A stretch of DNA of 14,370 nucleotides from Rhodothermaceae bacterium (GCA_013003465.1 JABDIZ010000268.1:1-14370); one strand, 5' to 3'. Shown: positions 5,867 to 14,370, numbered from the stretch's first letter. Notes: generated by a model not told the origin, from the letters alone. Translations and numbers: made by a program.

Positions 5867-7420
5867 TCAGGCGGCAGCAGGCGTGTGCACGTCCATCGGG
5901 ACCGGCACGGCGGGCGGCACGGCTGCGCGCTCGGGGAGCCGCCCCACCGGACGGGGGCGTACCGGCTCCAGGGCTTCATGCGCTCCGGTCTTCCGCGCGT
6001 CGTAAAAGCCCAGCAGGCCGAAGCCCAGGACGAACAAGGCCTGGAAGCCCACCCCCGGCCACTGTCCCAGTCCAATCAGGGCCACCAGCCCGGCGACACT
6101 GTAGACGGCCAGCAGGCGCTCCGCCCAGACCACCCCCCAATCCGGCCGACGCGCATATGCAGTGCGCACGCCCGCCTCGCCGACCTTGGGCGTACGGACA
6201 AATGGGGTACGCCGCTGTCGGAGCGCCTGCCCCACAGCCTGCGTGTTGCCGATGGAGAGGCCTAGCGATGCAGCGAGCAGGAAGGGCTCGTACCGCATCC
6301 GCTCCTTCCAGTCAGTGTACAGCGCCCGCTGTGCCGCTGCGTGGGCGAGCAGGACTCCAGCAAAGGCAAAGATGCCCAACCCCATCGCGGCGAAGTAGCC
6401 ATCGCCCGGCCCCGCATCGAAGGCACGAGCCACGAGCAGCGGGGCGTGCAGCAGCACGGCGGTCAGGATGGCGGGATAGACCAGAAAACCGGTCAGGTGC
6501 AGCGTGCCCTGCACTTTCGCGCCGAGCGCCTGACTGGAGCGCCAGAGCGGGCGCAGCAGCTTGCGGGCCGTCTCGGCGGTGCCCTTGGTCCAGCGAAATT
6601 GCTGCTGCCGCCACGCCGCCACGGTATCCGGGATTTCAGCAGGCACCGTCACATCGGCGAGGTAGCGGAACCGCCAGCCGCGCAGTTGGGCGCGGTAGCT
6701 CAGGTCAAGGTCTTCGGTGAGCGTATCGCTCTGCCAACCGCCCGCGTCGGCGATGCAGGCGCGGCGCCAGAGCCCGGCCGTGCCGTTGAAGTTCATCAGC
6801 AGCCCCTGCGTGCTGCGCACGTCCTGCTCGATGACGAAGTGGGTATCGAGTAGCGCCGCCTGCACCCGCGTCAGCACCGACGCCGTATCGTTGAGGTGGT
6901 CCCAGCGAGCCTGCACGAGTCCGAGCCCCTCGTCGGCGGCGAGCAGCGGGACGGTGCGCCGAAGGAAGTCGCGCGGCGGGATAAAGTCGGCGTCGAAGAT
7001 GGCGACAAAGGTGCCGCGTGCGCGTGGCAAGCCATACGCCAGGGCGCCCGCTTTGAAGCCTCGCCGGTCCGGCCGCGTGACGACCTTGATGTCGATACCG
7101 CGCGCCTGCCACAGGGCGACGCGTTTGGCCGCCAGCCGCCGGGTGTCGTCGGTTGAGTCGTCGAGGACCTGGATCTCGAGCCGACCCGTCGGATAGTCGA
7201 GTTGGGCGGTGGCATCAATGAGCCGCTCGACGACGAAGCGCTCGTTGAAGAGGGGGAGTTGGATCGTTACGTGGGGCCACTCGGTGGGCTCCGGCACGAC
7301 CGGGCTCGCCTGCAATCCGCCCTGCGCCCGATGCCGCCACGTGAGCCACAGCAGATTCAGTCCGAAGACGAGCAGAACCGCCGTGGCGGCTGCGTAGAGA
7401 ACGGCAGCAATAATGACCAT
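5867..7420 (-). CDS. Cellulose-synthase-like family 2 glycosyltransferase (membrane)
   Basis: A 517-residue processive-type GT2 enzyme. An N-terminal membrane helix (about 2-27) is followed by the GT-A domain: VTIQLPLFNE (51-60), Asp87/Asp88 in LDDSTDD, the metal-binding DAD at 143-145, the catalytic-base motif TEDLDLSYRAQLRGW (from 235) and QQFRW (273-277), the QxxRW acceptor motif. Several hydrophobic segments follow (about 308-332, 343-365, 435-480), then a Pro/Val-rich tail. The motif spacing is closest to CslA-like mannan/glucan synthases. It probably moves sugar from a nucleotide donor (UDP- or GDP-linked) across or at the inner membrane; donor and product cannot be read. The frame stays open 23 codons further up to 7489, but the ATG at 7420 directly precedes the first membrane helix and is preferred. 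No BcsB, PilZ or other synthase subunit is adjacent. Confidence 0.9.
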   Translation of the reverse strand: MVIIAAVLYAAATAVLLVFGLNLLWLTWRHRAQGGLQASPVVPEPTEWPHVTIQLPLFNERFVVERLIDATAQLDYPTGRLEIQVLDDSTDDTRRLAAKRVALWQARGIDIKVVTRPDRRGFKAGALAYGLPRARGTFVAIFDADFIPPRDFLRRTVPLLAADEGLGLVQARWDHLNDTASVLTRVQAALLDTHFVIEQDVRSTQGLLMNFNGTAGLWRRACIADAGGWQSDTLTEDLDLSYRAQLRGWRFRYLADVTVPAEIPDTVAAWRQQQFRWTKGTAETARKLLRPLWRSSQALGAKVQGTLHLTGFLVYPAILTAVLLHAPLLVARAFDAGPGDGYFAAMGLGIFAFAGVLLAHAAAQRALYTDWKERMRYEPFLLAASLGLSIGNTQAVGQALRQRRTPFVRTPKVGEAGVRTAYARRPDWGVVWAERLLAVYSVAGLVALIGLGQWPGVGFQALFVLGFGLLGFYDARKTGAHEALEPVRPRPVGRLPERAAVPPAVPVPMDVHTPAAA

Positions 7421-7606
7421 GCAGGTCCGGAAGCGAGTCAGCGCAGGAAGGACCGAAAGGTAGCCGCTGCAGTTCCACCGACCGCTCACGATTGCATCAA
7501 CTCCCTACCAAGATCTTCTCTTCCTCTCGCTTATTCTCTACATCTACGCAGCCAGGATCCGTGGTGTGGATACGGATGCCGTCTCGGCGATGCCCGTTAG
7601 CAGGAT

Positions 7607-8141
7607 TCACCAATCGGAGGTAGCAGCCGTGAAGATGTCACCCGCGAGTTGGTCCAGGGCGCGAGCAGCGGCTTCGGCTTCACCCGCCGCGCCTTCGGCC
7701 GGGTCGTAGTCGGCCGAAGCGGAGAAGGAGCGAGCCAGGCGCTCCTCGTCTTCCACCGTATCCTGGTAGCGTACGGCTACGGCCACCGTCACCCGGTTGA
7801 GCGAGGCAACTTCATCGCCGGTCACGGCCACGGGGGCGATGGTGTAGCGTTCGATGGTAGCGCGCACGACGGCGTCGGCCGCTTCCTCATCGGGTTCGAG
7901 CACGAGGCGCGTCTGGTCGGCGAAGCGTTCGACGAGCGCATCGGTCAGGGCCCGGTCGAGGTCGGGCACGGTCCCCTGCGCGCGCACCTCCGCGAGAGGA
8001 ATCGCCACCGTGCGTAGGTGCTCGGGGATGGAGGCCCCGGTGAACGAGTAGAGGCCGCAGGAAGTAAGAACTAGGAAGTAGGGCGTGAGAAAGAGCACCT
8101 GCACCGCCCTTTTCCACGCCTCACGTCTCACGTCTACCCTC

Positions 8142-8149
<8 letters not shown>
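7607..8149 (-). CDS. lptE: LPS-assembly lipoprotein LptE
   Basis: A 180-residue secreted lipoprotein. It has a basic n-region (ERVDVRREAWKRA), the hydrophobic core VQVLFLTPYFLVL and the lipobox LTSC with Cys31 as the lipidated residue. It continues GLYSFTGASIPEHLRTVAIP, the typical opening of Bacteroidota-type LptE. LptE plugs the LptD barrel in the outer membrane and helps insert lipopolysaccharide. The ATG at 8149 overlaps the end of the sigma-54 activator gene by 8 bases (ATGTGTGA), so the two are translationally coupled. The n-region contains a tandem 7-base repeat (TCACGTC at 8121-8134 on the + strand). The mature part (strands with AVVRATIERYTIAPVAV, TVAVAVRYQDTVEDEERL) fits the LptE alpha/beta fold. 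The 186 bases downstream to the GT2 gene hold only a weak 6-bp hairpin (7557-7577) and no gene. Confidence 0.9.
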
Positions 8150-9521
<1,372 letters not shown>

Positions 9522-9594
9522 GCGGTGGGCGGTAAGCAGTGACGGTGTACAGAAGACAGAGGACGGCAAAGGTAACCGTCGTTTCCACCAACGG

Positions 9595-9918
9595 TCAGCC
9601 GTCGGCGGTCTGAAACGCGGCGCGGCGCCGGAGAATGCGCCGCGCCGCGGTGAAGCGTCCACCAAACCGATCCAGCCCGTCGCCGCGCAGCCGGGCTGCG
9701 TGCTTGTCGAAGTAGGCCTGGAGCGCCTCGCGGTCGCGCACGCGGTACTGGATGCACCAGTGCACGCGCCAGTCGTTCGTCTCCTGCTCGACGGCGAACC
9801 ATTCGGCGCCCAGAAAACCATCAAGCGCGAGCAGGTCGTCGATGTGAGGTCCGAGCCAGGCGGCGTAGTCCTCGGCCATGTCGCGGTCTACGGCGAGATT
9901 GACTTCGTAGATGACCAT
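9595..9918 (-). CDS. DUF4286 family protein
   Basis: A 107-residue protein opening MVIYEVNLAVDRDMAEDYAAWLGPHI, which matches the uncharacterised DUF4286 family (small ferredoxin-like alpha+beta proteins, related in shape to dimeric barrel proteins). No signal peptide, so cytoplasmic. A Trp/Cys pair lies in WRVHWCIQYRV. The C-terminus is Arg-rich (FTAARRILRRRAAF), which could bind nucleic acid, but no function is known and none should be assumed. The start lies 73 bases upstream of the sigma-54 activator's ATG on the same strand, so it may lead the DUF4286-activator-lptE transcript. It is divergent from the DUF4919 gene. Confidence 0.85.
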   Translation of the reverse strand: MVIYEVNLAVDRDMAEDYAAWLGPHIDDLLALDGFLGAEWFAVEQETNDWRVHWCIQYRVRDREALQAYFDKHAARLRGDGLDRFGGRFTAARRILRRRAAFQTADG

Positions 9919-9950
9919 GAATCCTCAGATTCTCTTGTCTAGATCGGCTG

Positions 9951-9958
9951 AGTATACT
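9951..9958. promoter_or_regulatory. Candidate divergent -10 palindrome AGTATACT
   Basis: The 110-base gap between the divergent DUF4286 and DUF4919 genes contains AGTATACT, which reads TATACT on both strands and could serve as overlapping -10 boxes. The same octamer lies in the hxlR/DJ-1 divergent gap at 1387-1394. No good -35 box is found at the proper distance on either strand. A small hairpin, GAATC-CTCA-GATTC (9919-9932), lies directly before the DUF4286 ATG on the coding strand. Confidence 0.3.
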
Positions 9959-10028
9959 GCTCCCTCTTGCCTGTACCTGGCCTTCCTTACGCGCGTCACC
10001 GTGCGATCTCTTCTAGCACCTCAGCGCA

Positions 10029-10688
10029 TTGTCCACTCACGCTTTTCGTCCCCTTGTCCTTCTGGCTATGCTCCTCGCGGGCGTTCCAGACGCGTGGGCC
10101 CAACAGCCCGGCGAGCCTTCAACTTACGCTACGCTACTAGCACAGCTTCAAGCCGGAGAGGAGGCCGTGGATTTTCGAGCGCTCCGCATGGCCTACACCG
10201 AGACCGACACTTATAGCCCGTATAATATTGATGCCAAGGAGCAGCGCCAGCGGATGTTCGAGGCGCTCTTCCGGGACAACGACCTTGACCGCACTGCGCT
10301 CATCGCCGACTCCGTACTCGCGATGAACTACACTGACATGGACGGCCATTTCGCCCTCATGGTCACACATGGCGAGGTTGGTGACAGCACTCGTTCTGCA
10401 CTTCACAGGACCATACTCCAGGGCCTGATCGATTCCATCGTCGGTGAGGCCGACGGTCGCTCCCCGTCCATGCCGTGGGTCGTCATCAGCACCGATGAGG
10501 AGTACGCCCTCCTCCGCGTATTCGGGCTGGAGAATCAGGAACAATCACTTGTAAACTGCAACGGGCACCGCTGCGACCACCTCCGAACCCTAGACCCTGA
10601 GACGAACGAGGTCATCGACATTTACTTCGACATCGAGATTCCCTGGCAACACTTGGCGAGCGAGCTCCAAGGGGGAGCGTCGCGCTGA
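10029..10688 (+). CDS. Secreted DUF4919 domain protein
   Basis: A 219-residue protein. The only start available after the in-frame stop at 10014 that keeps a whole signal peptide is TTG at 10029. An ATG at 10068 would cut the hydrophobic core. The predicted leader STHAFRPLVLLAMLLAGVPDAWA ends with an AWA|QQ signal-peptidase I site near residue 24, so the mature protein is probably periplasmic or extracellular. The mature part matches DUF4919: FRALRMAYTETDTYSPYN, a helical middle resembling a degenerate TPR (LIADSVLAMNYTDMDGHFAL), WVVISTDEEYALLRVFGL, and a C-terminal segment ending IDIYFDIEIPW. Its only mature cysteines, Cys177 and Cys182 (NCNGHRCDH), could form a disulfide. Function unknown for the family. 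It converges on miaB with a 9-base gap. Confidence 0.88.
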   Translation: MSTHAFRPLVLLAMLLAGVPDAWAQQPGEPSTYATLLAQLQAGEEAVDFRALRMAYTETDTYSPYNIDAKEQRQRMFEALFRDNDLDRTALIADSVLAMNYTDMDGHFALMVTHGEVGDSTRSALHRTILQGLIDSIVGEADGRSPSMPWVVISTDEEYALLRVFGLENQEQSLVNCNGHRCDHLRTLDPETNEVIDIYFDIEIPWQHLASELQGGASR

Positions 10689-10697
10689 GAGCCACCG

Positions 10698-12179
10698 CTA
10701 GGCGACGAGTGCCGAGGCCTCGGCGAGTGTCGTTCTGCCGAGGAAGTCTCCGAAGAGGGTAGCGGAGGTGCAGCCGATGATCTCGACCGCCACGTAATCC
10801 CCCTTCCCCACACCCTCAGGCCGGTCGAAGACGACCATGTGGTTGGCGTCGGTGCGTCCCGCTAGCTGTGCATCGGAGCGCTTCGAGGGGCCTTCGACAA
10901 GCACCACCTCGCGGCGACCGATGCGCGCCTCGTGCCTGGCCTTGGAGGTCGCGTTCTGGAGGGCGATGATCTCGCTGAGCCGCTGCTTCTTTACGGCCTC
11001 CGGCACGTCGTCCTCGAACTTCCGTGCAGCGAAGGTATGGGGGCGCTCGGAGTAGGCGAACATGAAGGCGTGGTCGTAGCCGACAGCCTCCATGAGCGAG
11101 AGCGTGTCGGCGTGCTCAGCGTCCGTCTCGCCGCAGAACCCAGCGATGATGTCCGTGCTCAGCGACAGGTCAGGCACGATGCTACGAGCCCGGTCAATGA
11201 GATCGAGGTACTGCTCGCGCGTGTAGGTCCGCCGCATCCGGCGGAGCACGTCCGTGTTGCCGTGCTGGACGGGCAGGTGGATGAAGTCGCAGACGGTCGG
11301 GCGTTCGCGGTGGACGTGCAGCAGTTCGTCGGAGCAGTCCTTGGGGTGGCTCGTCGAGTAGCGAATGCGCAGTTCGGGCGAGAGCAGCGAGATGCGGTAG
11401 AGCAGTTCGGCGAAGCTCACGGCCGTGCCGTCCTGCTCGACGCGGTACGAGTTGACGTTCTGGCCCAGGACCGTCACCTCCTTGTAGCCCGCGTCTACGA
11501 GCTGCCCAACCTCGCTCAGGATGCTGGTCACCGGGCGGCTGCGCTCGCGCCCCCGCGTGAACGGGACGACGCAGAAGGCGCACATGTTGTCGCACCCGCG
11601 CATGATGGAGACGAACGCCGAGACGCCGTTGGTGTCGTAGCGAACGGGGGCGAGGTCGGCGTAGGTCTCTTCGCGCGAGAGGTGGACGTTGACGGCCGCC
11701 TGGCCCGTTTCGTCAGCTTCGGCGAGGAGCCGCGGGAGATCGCGGTAGGCATCCGGCCCCACGACCACATCCACGAGCTTCTCCTGCTCCAGCAGCTTGG
11801 TACGGAGGCGCTCGGCCATGCACCCCAACACACCGATCTGAAGGTCGGGGCGCTCCTTGACTTTCTTGGCGCGGAACTTGGCGAGGCGTCCGCGCACGCG
11901 GTCCTCGGCCTTCTCGCGGATGGCGCACGTGTTGATGAGCACCACATCGGCGTCGTCTTCGGAGGCGGCGAGGCCGTAGCCCTCTTGACCGAGGATCGAG
12001 GCAACGAGCTCGGAGTCGGCCACGTTCATCTGGCAGCCGTACGTCTCGATGAACACGCGGCGGCCATTGGGCGCGTCGGCGGTCGCGGCGAGCGTCTGGG
12101 GCGCATCGAGGCCGTCTGCGGCTACGTCTGGGGCGGACGAGACCGGCTGAAGCACGTCGAGGTCGGCGATGGGCTGCAT
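10698..12179 (-). CDS. miaB: tRNA-2-methylthio-N6-dimethylallyladenosine synthase
   Basis: A 493-residue radical-SAM methylthiotransferase that adds the 2-methylthio group to i6A37 of tRNAs reading UNN codons. The N-terminal UPF0004 domain has its three cluster cysteines at Cys49 (ETYGCQMN), Cys85 (INTCAIREKAEDR) and Cys120 (GVLGCMAER). The radical-SAM cluster CxxxCxxC is at Cys196, Cys200 and Cys203 (RGCDNMCAFC). IHLPVQHGN and AGFCGET are typical family blocks, and a C-terminal TRAM domain (about 415-480) binds RNA. The first about 38 residues are a poorly conserved leader; a later start cannot be excluded, although no other ATG lies before the first motif. The cysteine pattern and QMN motif favour MiaB over RimO or MtaB. 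It lies upstream of and on the same strand as the DUF4286-activator-lptE group, separated by the oppositely oriented DUF4919 gene. Confidence 0.97.
   Translation of the reverse strand: MQPIADLDVLQPVSSAPDVAADGLDAPQTLAATADAPNGRRVFIETYGCQMNVADSELVASILGQEGYGLAASEDDADVVLINTCAIREKAEDRVRGRLAKFRAKKVKERPDLQIGVLGCMAERLRTKLLEQEKLVDVVVGPDAYRDLPRLLAEADETGQAAVNVHLSREETYADLAPVRYDTNGVSAFVSIMRGCDNMCAFCVVPFTRGRERSRPVTSILSEVGQLVDAGYKEVTVLGQNVNSYRVEQDGTAVSFAELLYRISLLSPELRIRYSTSHPKDCSDELLHVHRERPTVCDFIHLPVQHGNTDVLRRMRRTYTREQYLDLIDRARSIVPDLSLSTDIIAGFCGETDAEHADTLSLMEAVGYDHAFMFAYSERPHTFAARKFEDDVPEAVKKQRLSEIIALQNATSKARHEARIGRREVVLVEGPSKRSDAQLAGRTDANHMVVFDRPEGVGKGDYVAVEIIGCTSATLFGDFLGRTTLAEASALVA
10703..10732. repeat. 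Composite palindrome at the miaB 3' end
   Basis: GCCGAGGCCTCGGC (10711-10724) is a perfect 14-bp palindrome inside the last codons of miaB. On each side the same four bases GAGT follow, and then the outer arms CGAC and GTCG pair again. It sits at the junction of the convergent DUF4919 and miaB genes, which otherwise have no terminator. It may act as a bidirectional 3' structure or simply reflect GC-rich Ala/Glu codons. Confidence 0.35.
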
Positions 12180-12257
12180 GGCAAACAGAGCGAATCGGGC
12201 CGAGAAAGGTACAGCCGCCTCGCGCCTAACCCCCGCGCAGTTTCAGTGGAAAGCCGC

Positions 12258-12272
12258 TGACACGCTCTGTCA
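12258..12272. promoter_or_regulatory. TGACA-N5-TGTCA dyad between miaB and the lipoprotein gene
   Basis: TGACA (12258-12262) and TGTCA (12268-12272) form a perfect dyad spaced by five bases, in the 136-base divergent gap, 43 bases before the lipoprotein ATG. The 10-bp centre spacing is that of a dimeric regulator site. Downstream at 12284-12290 TAGTTTG resembles, with one base missing, the Bacteroidota -7 element TAnnTTTG. No regulator is adjacent; this is a weak candidate. Confidence 0.25.
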
Positions 12273-12315
12273 CCCCGATGGGCTAGTTTGGAGCCATCAT
12301 CCACCCTGGTCCGTC

Positions 12316-13050
12316 ATGCGTGTCCTCCTCCTCGTCCCGTTCCTCGTCGTTCTCGCCGCCTGCAACCCGGACGCCCCGCCGGTTGAGGACGAGCCTGATC
12401 CGGCCGTCGAAACGGGCACAGACGACCCGCTTGCGCAGCGCCCCGACCCGCTCAATCCACAAGGCGAGGACCTCGCTACGCCGCCCACCTGGACCGTGCG
12501 CTTCGACGACCCGAGCCGCGGCGCGACCGTCGGCGCGGACAGCACGGCCGACGTGTTCTTCGTCAACATGACGCCCGGCTGGCACCTCACGACCGGCCCG
12601 GCCGCGATTTTCTATCATCCCGCCAGCATGGCTGAGGGCACCTACCGCGCCGAGTCGCAGGTCCACCTGTTCGATCCGGGCGAGCGCACCGAGGCCTTTG
12701 GCTTACTCTTCGGCGGTCAAGACCTCGACGGCGACGAGCAGACCTACGATTATTTCGTCATTCGCAACAGTGGCGAGTTCCTGATCAAACGCCGCACGGG
12801 CACGGAGACCGAGACGCTCCAGGACTGGACCGCCAGCGACGCCATCGTCCGCTTTGACGCGACGAGCGAGGACACGGCGACGAATACCCTCGCGGTCGAA
12901 GTAGGCACGGACGAGGCGGTCTTCTTCATCAACGACACCGAGGTGGCGCGGATGCCCGCCGACGCGGTGCAGACGGACGGCGTGGTCGGGCTACGCGTCA
13001 ACCACGCGCTCAACCTCCACGTCGAGACCCTGTCGGTCACCGACCTATGA
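12316..13050 (+). CDS. Exported lipoprotein with probable beta-sandwich (LamG/DUF1080-like) domain
   Basis: A 244-residue lipoprotein. The signal MRVLLLVPFLVVLAAC has a lipobox VLAAC with Cys16 lipidated. An acidic, Pro-rich spacer (residues 17-58, with PVEDEPDP) leads to a compact domain. That domain has MTPGWHLTTGPAAIFYHP, FGLLFGGQDLDG, YDYFVIRNSGEFLIKRR, and ends GLRVNHALNLHVETLSV. This pattern resembles concanavalin-like jelly-roll domains of the DUF1080/LamG type, which often bind or cleave sugars; I see no catalytic signature, so the function stays open. The frame is open 49 codons further up, but only the ATG at 12316 gives the signal peptide. It diverges from miaB and overlaps ribE tail to tail by 6 bases. 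Confidence 0.85.
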   Translation: MRVLLLVPFLVVLAACNPDAPPVEDEPDPAVETGTDDPLAQRPDPLNPQGEDLATPPTWTVRFDDPSRGATVGADSTADVFFVNMTPGWHLTTGPAAIFYHPASMAEGTYRAESQVHLFDPGERTEAFGLLFGGQDLDGDEQTYDYFVIRNSGEFLIKRRTGTETETLQDWTASDAIVRFDATSEDTATNTLAVEVGTDEAVFFINDTEVARMPADAVQTDGVVGLRVNHALNLHVETLSVTDL

Positions 13051-13650
13051 GGCGACGGGGCCGACGCCCCGCTCCAGCGCGCGGACGACGTACTTGCCGA
13101 TCAGGTCGAACTCCAGGTTGACGCGGCGCCCCGGCTGCCAGGTATGGACCGTCGTGTGGGTCCACGTGTGCGGGATGATGGCGGCCGTCAGCGCGTCGTC
13201 GTCCAGCCGCGCGACCGTCAGCGAGATGCCGTCGAGGGCGATGCTGCCGACCGGGATCAGGTACGGCGCGAACGTCTCAGGGTAGCGCACGCGCACGAGC
13301 CACGAGTCGTCGAGCGCTTCGATGGAGTCGACCGTGCCAGTGGCATCCACATGACCCTGCACGATATGGCCGTCGAGGCGTCCGCCCGCGCGCATCGCCC
13401 GCTCCAGGTTGACGAGGCTACCAGCCTGAAGATCGCCGAGGCTCGTTTTGGCGAGCGTCTCCTCAATGGCGATGGCCTCGAACGTCGCTGCGTCGTGCGC
13501 CACCACGGTCAGGCATGTCCCGTTGACGGCCACGCTCTCATCCACACGCAGCTCGCCCGCGAACGGCGCGGCGATGTGGAATCGCCGCCCGCCCTCCAAT
13601 TCCGCGACGGCCTCGACAGAACCGATGGCTTCGATGATACCGGTAAACAT
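13045..13650 (-). CDS. ribE: Riboflavin synthase, alpha subunit
   Basis: A 201-residue protein made of two tandem lumazine-binding repeats, the normal size for the family. Riboflavin synthase dismutates two 6,7-dimethyl-8-ribityllumazine molecules into riboflavin and the pyrimidinedione precursor, in the cytoplasm. It opens with the invariant MFTGIIEAIG; repeat one has SVAVNGTCLTVV and repeat two has GSIALDGISLTVA. GHIVQGHVDATG (about 94-105) begins the second repeat, and IIPHTWTHTTV with VNLEFDLIGKYVVR closes it. The frame is open far upstream, but that part overlaps the carbonic-anhydrase gene; the ATG at 13650 begins the conserved N-terminus. It stands alone here, without ribBA, ribD or ribH, and no FMN riboswitch is visible in the 57-base gap upstream. 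Confidence 0.97.
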   Translation of the reverse strand: MFTGIIEAIGSVEAVAELEGGRRFHIAAPFAGELRVDESVAVNGTCLTVVAHDAATFEAIAIEETLAKTSLGDLQAGSLVNLERAMRAGGRLDGHIVQGHVDATGTVDSIEALDDSWLVRVRYPETFAPYLIPVGSIALDGISLTVARLDDDALTAAIIPHTWTHTTVHTWQPGRRVNLEFDLIGKYVVRALERGVGPVAS

Positions 13651-13707
13651 GGCGGCGCTAGCTTGTGCGGTCTGAGGTACGACCCACCTTCGCCCTCGAT
13701 CCCGCCC

Positions 13708-14343
13708 ATGCGCACGCTTGCTCATCTCTTCGAAACCAACCGCCGCTGGGCAGAGAGCGTCGAACGTGACCGACCCGGCTTCTTCGCGGCGCTCGCCGAA
13801 CAGCAGGCGCCGCGCATCCTCTGGATCGGGTGTGCCGACAGCCGCGTGCCTGCCAATCAGATCACTGGCCTCGACCCCGGCGAGGTGTTCGTCCATCGCA
13901 ACGTTGCCAATGTTGTCCCTCACGCCGACCTCAACGCGCTCTCGGTGCTCCAGTACGCCGTCGAGGTGCTGAAGGTGGAGCACGTCGTGGTGTGCGGACA
14001 TTACGGGTGTGGCGGCGTGCAGGCGGCCCTCAGCGAACAACGCCTCGGCCTGATCGACAACTGGCTCCTGCACGTCAAGGACATCCGCTGGAAACACCGC
14101 ACGGCGCTCGACGCGCTTGATGACACGGCGCGGTTCCGGCGGCTGTGCGAGCTGAATGTGATCGAGCAGGTCGTCAACGTCTGCCAGACCTCGTTCGTAC
14201 GCGAGGCATGGCAGGCCGGGCGCGATCTATCCGTCCATGGCTGGATCTATGAACTGAGCGATGGCCTCCTGCGCGACCTTGGCCTTACCGTGACGGCCGC
14301 CGATGAACTGGAGCCGCTCTACACCGAAGCGGTGGAACGCTAG
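13708..14343 (+). CDS. can: Beta-class carbonic anhydrase
   Basis: A 211-residue zinc enzyme interconverting CO2 and bicarbonate, the usual length for bacterial beta-CAs of the E. coli Can/CynT type. The zinc ligands are visible: Cys42 in WIGCADSRVPANQI, and His98 and Cys101 in VVCGHYGCGGV. The Asp44-Arg46 dyad of the active site is also present. FVHRNVAN and LSVLQYAVEVL are further family blocks; the C-terminal SVHGWIYELSDGLLRDLG is typical. The ATG at 13708 directly precedes the first helix (LAHLFETNRRWAESV). It has no signal peptide and is probably cytoplasmic, supplying bicarbonate for carboxylations or pH balance. It is divergent from ribE over 57 bases. The 27 bases after its TAG stop hold nothing recognisable. 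Confidence 0.97.
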   Translation: MRTLAHLFETNRRWAESVERDRPGFFAALAEQQAPRILWIGCADSRVPANQITGLDPGEVFVHRNVANVVPHADLNALSVLQYAVEVLKVEHVVVCGHYGCGGVQAALSEQRLGLIDNWLLHVKDIRWKHRTALDALDDTARFRRLCELNVIEQVVNVCQTSFVREAWQAGRDLSVHGWIYELSDGLLRDLGLTVTAADELEPLYTEAVER

Positions 14344-14370
14344 ACCGCGCGCCTATACCCACGCAAGAGC

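Noticed and set aside
7421..7606. A missed small gene (for example secG) or tRNA between lptE and the GT2 gene
   Set aside because: No small membrane-protein frame with a start, and no cloverleaf arms, can be made out; only a weak 6-bp hairpin ATCCGT/ACGGAT (7557-7577).
8121..8134. Tandem TCACGTC repeat as a slippage switch for lptE
   Set aside because: Only two copies of a 7-base unit, within the coding n-region of the signal peptide; too few for phase variation.
10932..12260. A 442-codon open frame on the + strand opposite miaB
   Set aside because: It is antisense to an intact miaB with all cysteine motifs; long antisense frames are expected in GC-rich genes, and its sequence shows no family motif.
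13651..14097. Upstream extension of the ribE frame to 14097
   Set aside because: It would run antisense through the carbonic anhydrase; riboflavin synthase starts at the conserved MFTGIIE.

Overview
The window is dense, GC-rich bacterial chromosomal DNA with short intergenic gaps, holding fifteen complete protein genes and one gene cut by the left edge. Several genes point to a Gram-negative of the Bacteroidota/Rhodothermota side: an LptE lipoprotein of the 'CGLYSFTG' type directly behind a Fis-type sigma-54 activator, a DUF4286 protein, a DUF4919 protein, anhydro-MurNAc kinase and a cellulose-synthase-like GT2. High GC and this gene mix suggest a Rhodothermales-like organism; that placement is inference. 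I see no mobile element, CRISPR array, tRNA or rRNA, and no intergenic stretch longer than about 190 bases.

Left part (1-2202): two divergent transcription units. Leftward run a DJ-1/PfpI (Hsp31-like) protein, an OsmC peroxiredoxin and the start of an F420-type NAD(P)-binding oxidoreductase. Rightward run an HxlR regulator with an N-terminal cysteine and, translationally coupled, a PaaI-type hotdog thioesterase. The 121-base gap between them holds overlapping inverted repeats and promoter-like elements. It reads as a small carbonyl/peroxide/electrophile stress locus.

Middle (2218-5744, leftward): TPR protein, anmK (cell-wall recycling) and thiL (thiamine diphosphate synthesis). The first two overlap at TGATG. 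An 11-bp perfect hairpin lies between anmK and thiL, just before the thiL start. Upstream is a separate membrane GT2 glycosyltransferase gene (5867-7420).

Envelope unit (7607-9918, leftward): DUF4286 protein, a sigma-54 activator without a sensory domain, and lptE overlapping its end. A secreted DUF4919 protein with a TTG start diverges rightward and converges on miaB (tRNA ms2i6A methylthiotransferase).

Right part (12316-14343): an exported lipoprotein with a probable beta-sandwich fold, riboflavin synthase (ribE) on the opposite strand overlapping its 3' end by 6 bases, and, diverging from ribE, a beta-class carbonic anhydrase.

Most of the content is housekeeping or known families. I did not find a clearly new multi-gene system. 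The best leads are the HxlR-controlled stress locus with its operator, the hairpin before thiL, and the sensor-less GAYTGA activator coupled to lptE.
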